Below, in pieces: positions 7,853 to 12,696 of a DNA stretch of 12,696 nt. Below the pieces are notes generated by a model. The model made no database searches and was not told the DNA's origin. It was given only the letters and a program-made list of their open reading frames with translations. Position 1 is the stretch's first letter. The number at the start of each line of letters is the position of its first letter. Origin of the DNA: Chitinophagaceae bacterium. GTDB taxonomy: Bacteria > Bacteroidota > Bacteroidia > Chitinophagales > Chitinophagaceae. Location of the stretch: assembly GCA_009996555.1 (NCBI GenBank), contig JAACZX010000468.1, forward strand, positions 1 to 12,696. The letters are read 5' to 3'. The position numbers were made by a program, and so were the translations under genes.

Positions 7853-7897
7853 TTAGCAGCACATAAATAATAAAACAAACCCCACCATTTTTTTCAT
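7853..7897 (-). CDS. Very short ORF resembling a truncated lipoprotein signal or leader peptide
   Basis: ATG at 7897 opens a 14-codon ORF encoding MKKMVGFVLLFMCC before TAA at 7853. The basic start, hydrophobic core and terminal cysteine look like a lipoprotein signal peptide interrupted right at the lipidation site. The same frame then stays open for about 37 further codons past the stop, so a decayed lipoprotein gene is one reading; a leader peptide or pure chance are others. It begins 38 bases after the stop of the upstream secreted gene. Confidence 0.15.
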   Translation of the reverse strand: MKKMVGFVLLFMCC

Positions 7898-7935
7898 TAT
7901 GATGAGGCCTGTTATCAATCAACATGGAAAAAGGG

Positions 7936-8676
7936 TTATTTCGAGCTTAGATCTTTACGTAGAAACAATAATTCGCTCCAGCTTTCCTGTACAAACTCTG
8001 CAATATCTTTCATGTATTGCTCGTAGGAACCTTCGCCGTTTGCAGTTTCATATACTTCTTTAAATGGTTTGCGGAAACCGGCAGCCCGTTCTTTCAATCC
8101 CTGCTTATACCTCGTTGTTAAAGTATATTGTGTTGGGCCAGATGCACTGGACATATATACAGCAACAGTTACACCTGAAGCTTCCCACGCTTTTTTTACT
8201 TTCTTAAGTATGGCTGCCACTTCATCGGTACGGCCTGGTTTGGGATACACATGGCTGATCTGAATTTTATCAGTAAAATCGCCCAGTGCAATGGTGCTTA
8301 ACGATTCCTGGTAAACAGAAAAACCACCGCTTTGCCGGTCGGTTAAATACACAGCAACGTTTTTATTCCAGTCGTTTTGATGTTCGGGACTAATGTCGCC
8401 TCTTGCATCTTCGCTCTCCCAGCTCTTTGGGCCTTCGGTAATATGATAACCACCAATATCCGGTCCCGATTGAATGGCAAACACCCGCCAGTGATTATCG
8501 CCGCTGTGATATTTTTGAGCATGGTTGGCAACGGCCTTTTCAAATTCTGTGATCTTATCAATTTTAGGAAATACCCGGTGTGTAGATATTACGTTTTTAG
8601 TTTGGCTGATTCCTGCAAAAGAAAACAGCAGCATCAGCAGGCTTGCGCTGAGCTTGTTAACAAGTTTCTGTTTCAT
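7936..8676 (-). CDS. Secreted protein of unknown function with two alpha/beta-barrel-like halves
   Basis: A 246-residue protein when started at 8676. The open frame extends further upstream to 8766, but starting at 8676 gives a proper signal peptide (MKQKLVNKLSASLLMLLFSF, then AGISQ), so the longer form is rejected. The mature part has two similar halves. The first begins with VISTHRVFPKIDKITEFEKAV and contains DIGGYHITEGP; the second begins with IQISHVYPKPGRTDEVAAIL and contains GPTQYTLTTRYKQG. Each shows strand, Pro-Lys turn, helix, strand order, as in dimeric alpha/beta-barrel (ABM/NIPSNAP-like) domains, so a tandem fused pair is likely. The tail SWSELLFLRKDLS is also reminiscent of that superfamily. 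No catalytic residue is identifiable. It is divergent from the hybrid kinase gene, with a 226-base shared upstream region containing repeat and palindrome signals. Confidence 0.75.
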   Translation of the reverse strand: MKQKLVNKLSASLLMLLFSFAGISQTKNVISTHRVFPKIDKITEFEKAVANHAQKYHSGDNHWRVFAIQSGPDIGGYHITEGPKSWESEDARGDISPEHQNDWNKNVAVYLTDRQSGGFSVYQESLSTIALGDFTDKIQISHVYPKPGRTDEVAAILKKVKKAWEASGVTVAVYMSSASGPTQYTLTTRYKQGLKERAAGFRKPFKEVYETANGEGSYEQYMKDIAEFVQESWSELLFLRKDLSSK

Positions 8677-8788
8677 ACAAATGTGTTTTGGTTTAGGAAC
8701 AATGTGGTTAAATGCTCTTCCAAAGCTCTGCTCAAACCCAAAAATTTGTGAGTACAAATCCACCATTGAGCTTCAGTTTCTCAGCATT

Positions 8789-8822
8789 CAGCAGGACAAA
8801 TTGTGCAGCAGCAGGATAAATT
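8789..8822. repeat. Two direct repeats, 14 bases, 20-base period (operator-like)
   Basis: CAGCAGGACAAATT at 8789-8802 recurs as CAGCAGGATAAATT at 8809-8822, with 13 of 14 bases identical and start points exactly 20 bases apart, about two helical turns. Tandem sites on the same DNA face are a usual arrangement for response-regulator or AraC-type binding. The pair sits between two divergent genes, 113 bases from the start of the secreted gene and 80 bases from the kinase gene. No third copy was found on either side at the same period. Confidence 0.5.
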
Positions 8823-8827
8823 CATCA

Positions 8828-8839
8828 TTCTGCGCAGAA
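8828..8839. promoter_or_regulatory. Perfect 12-base palindrome TTCTGCGCAGAA (candidate operator)
   Basis: The sequence is identical to its reverse complement over all 12 bases and lies five bases after the second direct repeat, 63 bases before the kinase start. Stem-loop function is unlikely as there is no loop or T-run, so a dimeric regulator site is the better reading. The regulator is unknown. Confidence 0.35.
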
Positions 8840-8902
8840 AGAACTTGTTTAAGAGTTGATGGATGAAGTAAAAAATAAGGCTTCGATTATCTTTATAAGG
8901 AA

Positions 8903-11900
8903 ATGCCCCCCAGCCACATTACTACTAAACTGCTGCCGATCCTTTTTGGGATTTGGTTTGCTGCGCCTGTTTTGGGCCAGTTGAAATATGAGCAGTTGAA
9001 CACATCAAATGGTTTGAGCCAGGGTTATGTGTACGATATTTTACAGGACAAAGACGGCTTCATGTGGTTTGGAACCAAAGACGGGTTAAACCGTTACGAT
9101 GGGTATAGTTTTAAAGTGTATACGCACGACAGCTACAACCCCAACTCAATCAGCAATAACAACATTAACCGGCTTTTTGAAGACAGCAAAGGAAGGCTTT
9201 GGGTAACTACAGATGATGGCATTAATATTTACGATAAACGAAGAGACAAGTTCCGGCGCATTTTACACAATCCCAAAAACACCAACAGCCTTTCAGGAAA
9301 TAAAATTTATTTGCCGGTAATTGAATTGCCCGACGGAAGGTTTCTGATATTTCCGCAGGAAAAAAGTTTAGATGTTGTTTCGCTGCCAGCTGATTTTTTA
9401 GAGAATAATTCGCAGCCCGTCATTACACATTTATCTGCACCGGGGGCGCATAATGTTTCGTGTATGTATATGGATGGCAGTAAAAAAATGTGGATCATTT
9501 CTGATAAGGTTTATGAACTGCTGCCCAACGATCTGTCACTTATTTGGCGCAGGAACAGTTTTGCATTTGGCCAAACAGCTCCGGCCAAAGATGGCAGTGT
9601 ATGGGCCGATGACTTTTTCTTTAGCCAGGTGCAGGATACCAATATGTACCCACTGTTTTCAAAAGATATCAGCAAAGGTCATGGCAGAACATTTTTTCAC
9701 GAAGAAGATAAAAAGAGATTCTGGCTGGGAATTACAGATTCGGGCCGATTGGAAATTTATGATATTAAAAACTGGAAGCGTGGCAGCCCGGTTGATCCTG
9801 AACAAACAAGACTGCATAGTTTTTCGGAAGTAACACCAACAAGAATTTATAAAGACCGTTCAGGACTTGTGTGGGTGGGCACTAACGGTTATGGCCTGCG
9901 CAAGTACAGCAACGACACTGAAAAGTTTCATCACATTGCCCGTGCCATGAGTGTGCGTAAAATAATGGGCTTGCCAAACAACCAGGTTTTTGTATGGGGC
10001 TGGGGCGATTTAAAAAAGTTTGATACTGATGGAAACAACTTAACCGGCAAAGAAGAAAAGATTTTGTTTGATGGACTTGAATTTTTTATGGGTAAAGATT
10101 TTACCATTTGGGGCCTGCGCCGCAAGAATGGTTACAGTGCTGATAATTTTGATGAAGTAATTGAAAAAATAAACCTGCTAACAAAGGCTTCAACTACCTA
10201 CAAGATCAATGTGAACCGGGATGAAGAATTGATGGAGTCCACGCTGGAGGACAGCAAAGGCAATATATGGCTTACAGGTTTTGGCGGAAGGCTCATCATC
10301 TTAAACCCTTTTACAGGAGGGTATAAAAAAATTACGATCAACACCGACGCTACTAACCCCATGTTGAAAGGCGCACAGATAACTGCATTGTACGAAGATG
10401 CAAGCGGTGATTTTTGGGCCGGCACAGAAAGCGGGCTTGCAAAAATTAATTTTCAATTCAACACAGCTGCAGCACCAACAATTACATGGTATAAAACAAA
10501 CGCTGCAGATAAAACGGCTTTAAACTACAGCCATGTTTCCTGCATCAAGAATGATGCATTTGATAAAAATATTTTGTGGGTGGCAACAAAAGGCGGTGGT
10601 CTTAATCGTTTGAATAAATCAACAGGTGAGTTTACACATATCACAGCCAAAGAAGGTCTTAACAATAATGTAGTGTATGGATTGCTGATAGATGATGCAG
10701 GAAATATTTGGGGCAGCACCAACAATGGTATTTTTTGTTTACTCAAAGAACGGCAGGATAAACAGGGCAAATGGTTGTTCCGCCATTTTACAAAAACCTC
10801 CGGCTTGCAGGACGATGAGTTTAATACAGGCGCCTATGCAAAACTCCCCAATGGCGATCTTGCTTTTGGTGGTGTAAACGGACTGAATATTTTTAACCCG
10901 GCAACAGTTTTACAAAGCGGCTTTTCACCCAACGTTTTTATCACGAATATTTTAGCAGGAAACGAAGAGGTAGTACCCGGCGATAAAACAGGCATCTTAA
11001 AACAAGCGATTGAACAATCTTCTTCCATTACATTGAATCATCAGCAGGATATTTTAACGCTGGAGTTTTCATCACTCGATTTTACTTCGCCTGCTCAAAA
11101 TAAATACCGTTATCAATTGATAGGTATTGATAAAGATTGGATTGAAAGCGGAACAAGAAGAACGGCCACTTACCTGCACCTGCCGCCCGGCCATTATACA
11201 TTTAAAGTGCAGGGCAGTAACAGCCAGGGTACATGGAGTAATAAGATCGCCGAATTAAAAATTATTGTCAGTCCGCCGTGGTGGCGCACCTGGTGGGCTT
11301 ATGTTATTTATGTGTTGCTGATCGGCTTTGCAGCAAGAGCGTATTTCTTATTCAGGATCAATAAAGCAAAACTGCAATCGCAATTACATTACGAGCAGCA
11401 GGAAGCAAAGCGTGTAAAGGAATTAGATACACTCAAAACACAACTCTATGCCAACATCACCCACGAGTTTCGTACACCGCTTACTGTTATACTGGGCATG
11501 GCCAACCAGGTAAAAGCAGCGCCGGAAAAATACCTCGACAATGGCGTGGACATGATCGTACGCAACGGGAAAAATTTACTGAACCTGGTAAATGAAATGC
11601 TCGATCTGTCGAAGCTGGAAGAAGGTAAGATGATGCTTCATTTGGTAAATGGCGATGTGATTCATTTTTTACGTTACGTGGTAGAGTCGTTTCAATCGTT
11701 GGCTGCCGGACAGCAAAAACAATTTCACTTTTTATCGGATGTAGATGAACTGGCAGTAGCTTATGATGCAGAAAAATTGCGGCAGATCATTTCCAATCTA
11801 TTATCCAATGCATTAAAGTTTACTCCTGCACAGGGCAATGTGTATGTAAGTATTTCGCAAGAGCCCACTACAAAAAATAATTACACCACACTTGTATTAA

Positions 11901-12696
11901 AAGTAAAAGACACTGGCATTGGTATTCCCGAAAATCAGTTGCCGCATATATTCGATCGTTTCTATCAGTTAGATAACAGTCATACACGCAAAGCCGAAGG
12001 CACTGGTATTGGGTTGGCACTTACCAAAGAGTTGGTAAAACTTATGAATGGAACCATTGCAGTAAAAAGTCCGCCTATAGGTGCAACAAAAGGAACTGAG
12101 TTCACCATTACATTACCATTACAAAAAGCAAGTGTGGAAGATGTGGCTGCAACTGTGCCTGTACAACTAAAAGAACCGGTTATTAAACTGAATGCTGTAA
12201 GTAAAGAAACTGTTCTTCTCAATCAGAATTCGACGACGGATGAAACAGCATTGATCTTATTGGTAGAAGATAATGTAGATGTTGTGGCGTATACCGCCAG
12301 TTGTTTGCCGCAGTACAAATTAGCTGTTGGTAAAGATGGTAAAGAAGGTTTTGAGATTGCAGCCGAACTGATCCCTGATCTCATCATTACCGATGTGATG
12401 ATGCCATTGATCGATGGATTTGAAATGTGCAGAAGGCTACGGCAGGATGAACGTACAAGCCATATTCCTATTATTATGCTTACTGCAAAAGCCGATATGC
12501 AAAGCAAACTGGAAGGGTTGGAAAGAGGCGCTGATGTGTATTTAGAAAAACCATTTCACAAAGAAGAATTATTGCTGCGTATTAAAAAACTATTGGAGCT
12601 GCGGAAACATCTGCAACAGTATTACAGCAGGCAAATGGGTATTGTTAGTAAAACTGAAATTTCGTCAACTGAAGAAACAGAAGTTGTTACAGATGA
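8903..12696 (+). CDS. Hybrid two-component system sensor kinase/response regulator (HTCS), C-terminus cut by window edge
   Basis: The frame is open from ATG 8903 to the edge, 1264 codons. An in-frame TAA at 8876 and a signal-like N-terminus (KLLPILFGIWFAAPVLGQ) support this start. The periplasmic part is a Reg_prop beta-propeller with recurring D-x-x-G-x-x-W-x-G/T units near residues 50, 94, 318, 450, 499 and 598, closed by a Y_Y_Y domain (about 730-791, RYQLIGIDKDW). A membrane segment follows the WWRTWWAY motif at 793. Inside the cell come a HisKA domain with phospho-acceptor H854 (NITHEFRTP), a HATPase with N-box NLLSNALKF, D1003 in DTGIGIP and GTGIGLAL, and a receiver with E1122-D1123, phospho-acceptor D1164 (ITDVMMP) and K1216 (EKPF). 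The usual AraC-type DNA-binding domain is expected just past the edge. Such proteins sense a ligand in the periplasm and control nearby uptake or degradation genes. No SusC/SusD pair lies in view. Confidence 0.95.
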   Translation, partial: MPPSHITTKLLPILFGIWFAAPVLGQLKYEQLNTSNGLSQGYVYDILQDKDGFMWFGTKDGLNRYDGYSFKVYTHDSYNPNSISNNNINRLFEDSKGRLWVTTDDGINIYDKRRDKFRRILHNPKNTNSLSGNKIYLPVIELPDGRFLIFPQEKSLDVVSLPADFLENNSQPVITHLSAPGAHNVSCMYMDGSKKMWIISDKVYELLPNDLSLIWRRNSFAFGQTAPAKDGSVWADDFFFSQVQDTNMYPLFSKDISKGHGRTFFHEEDKKRFWLGITDSGRLEIYDIKNWKRGSPVDPEQTRLHSFSEVTPTRIYKDRSGLVWVGTNGYGLRKYSNDTEKFHHIARAMSVRKIMGLPNNQVFVWGWGDLKKFDTDGNNLTGKEEKILFDGLEFFMGKDFTIWGLRRKNGYSADNFDEVIEKINLLTKASTTYKINVNRDEELMESTLEDSKGNIWLTGFGGRLIILNPFTGGYKKITINTDATNPMLKGAQITALYEDASGDFWAGTESGLAKINFQFNTAAAPTITWYKTNAADKTALNYSHVSCIKNDAFDKNILWVATKGGGLNRLNKSTGEFTHITAKEGLNNNVVYGLLIDDAGNIWGSTNNGIFCLLKERQDKQGKWLFRHFTKTSGLQDDEFNTGAYAKLPNGDLAFGGVNGLNIFNPATVLQSGFSPNVFITNILAGNEEVVPGDKTGILKQAIEQSSSITLNHQQDILTLEFSSLDFTSPAQNKYRYQLIGIDKDWIESGTRRTATYLHLPPGHYTFKVQGSNSQGTWSNKIAELKIIVSPPWWRTWWAYVIYVLLIGFAARAYFLFRINKAKLQSQLHYEQQEAKRVKELDTLKTQLYANITHEFRTPLTVILGMANQVKAAPEKYLDNGVDMIVRNGKNLLNLVNEMLDLSKLEEGKMMLHLVNGDVIHFLRYVVESFQSLAAGQQKQFHFLSDVDELAVAYDAEKLRQIISNLLSNALKFTPAQGNVYVSISQEPTTKNNYTTLVLKVKDTGIGIPENQLPHIFDRFYQLDNSHTRKAEGTGIGLALTKELVKLMNGTIAVKSPPIGATKGTEFTITLPLQKASVEDVAATVPVQLKEPVIKLNAVSKETVLLNQNSTTDETALILLVEDNVDVVAYTASCLPQYKLAVGKDGKEGFEIAAELIPDLIITDVMMPLIDGFEMCRRLRQDERTSHIPIIMLTAKADMQSKLEGLERGADVYLEKPFHKEELLLRIKKLLELRKHLQQYYSRQMGIVSKTEISSTEETEVVTD

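Larger units (their letters stand above)
7483..7935. other. Gene-poor intergenic stretch with small minus-strand ORFs
   Basis: This AT-rich 453-base interval separates the NTF2-like gene from the upstream secreted gene and contains no recognisable full-length gene, RNA gene or terminator. The minus strand holds three small ORFs in succession (annotated separately where supportable), which may be real small genes, leader peptides or remnants. A perfect 10-base palindrome CATGTACATG occurs at 7680-7689, inside the largest of them. No clear Bacteroidota promoter box was seen. Confidence 0.5.

Noticed and set aside
8677..8766. N-terminal extension of the secreted gene by 30 codons
   Set aside because: It would bury the clear signal peptide that begins at 8676.
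8377..8866. Two long plus-strand ORFs opposite the secreted two-halved gene
   Set aside because: They mirror the coding strand's codon pattern, resemble no protein family, and the minus-strand frame has a signal peptide and repeat structure.
8888..8895. TATCTTTA as a -7 box for the hybrid kinase
   Set aside because: It lies only seven bases before the ATG and has no -33 partner at the proper spacing.

Overview
The window looks like chromosomal DNA from a Bacteroidota bacterium, most likely of the Chitinophagaceae type; that placement is inference from gene content and style. The grounds are a hybrid two-component regulator with a Reg_prop propeller, Y_Y_Y, kinase and receiver (an architecture concentrated in this phylum), many Sec signal peptides ending in -AQ or -SQ, AT-rich leaders without clear Shine-Dalgarno sequences, and a perfect Bacteroidota -7 box (TAnnTTTG) before one gene. 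No RNA gene, insertion sequence, phage gene or CRISPR array was seen.

Layout. Positions 1-410 (minus) hold the start of a secreted DUF2490-type protein that runs off the left edge. Positions 488-7482 hold six minus-strand genes, transcribed from right to left: a secreted NTF2-like protein, a DUF1624/HGSNAT-like membrane protein, a secreted M20 amidohydrolase, a secreted class C beta-lactamase-fold hydrolase, an agmatine/peptidylarginine deiminase-family lipoprotein and an APC amino acid permease. The last five are 6-33 bases apart and look like one transcription unit; the NTF2-like gene is separated by about 100 bases and may be independent. Positions 7483-7935 are gene-poor, with only three doubtful small ORFs on the minus strand. 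Positions 7936-8676 (minus) encode a secreted protein of unknown function with two similar alpha/beta halves. From 8903 to the right edge (plus) runs a large hybrid sensor kinase, cut after its receiver domain.

How the genes may work together (inference). The M20 enzyme, serine hydrolase and deiminase all carry export signals and act on amide, peptide, ester or guanidino bonds, and the deiminase gene is followed 6 bases later by an amino acid permease. This fits a small scavenging module: periplasmic or outer-membrane trimming of N-acyl amino acids, peptides or guanidino compounds, followed by uptake. The hybrid kinase has no SusC/SusD or glycosidase gene beside it here. Its nearest possible target is the divergent unknown secreted gene.

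The most notable non-coding signal is in that divergent intergenic region: two 14-base direct repeats (13/14 identical) exactly 20 bases apart, followed at once by a perfect 12-base palindrome. This looks like an operator region. Nothing in the window amounts to a clearly new defence or mobile system; the candidates worth a second look are the deiminase-permease module, the operator-like cluster, the two-halved secreted protein and the small-ORF stretch.
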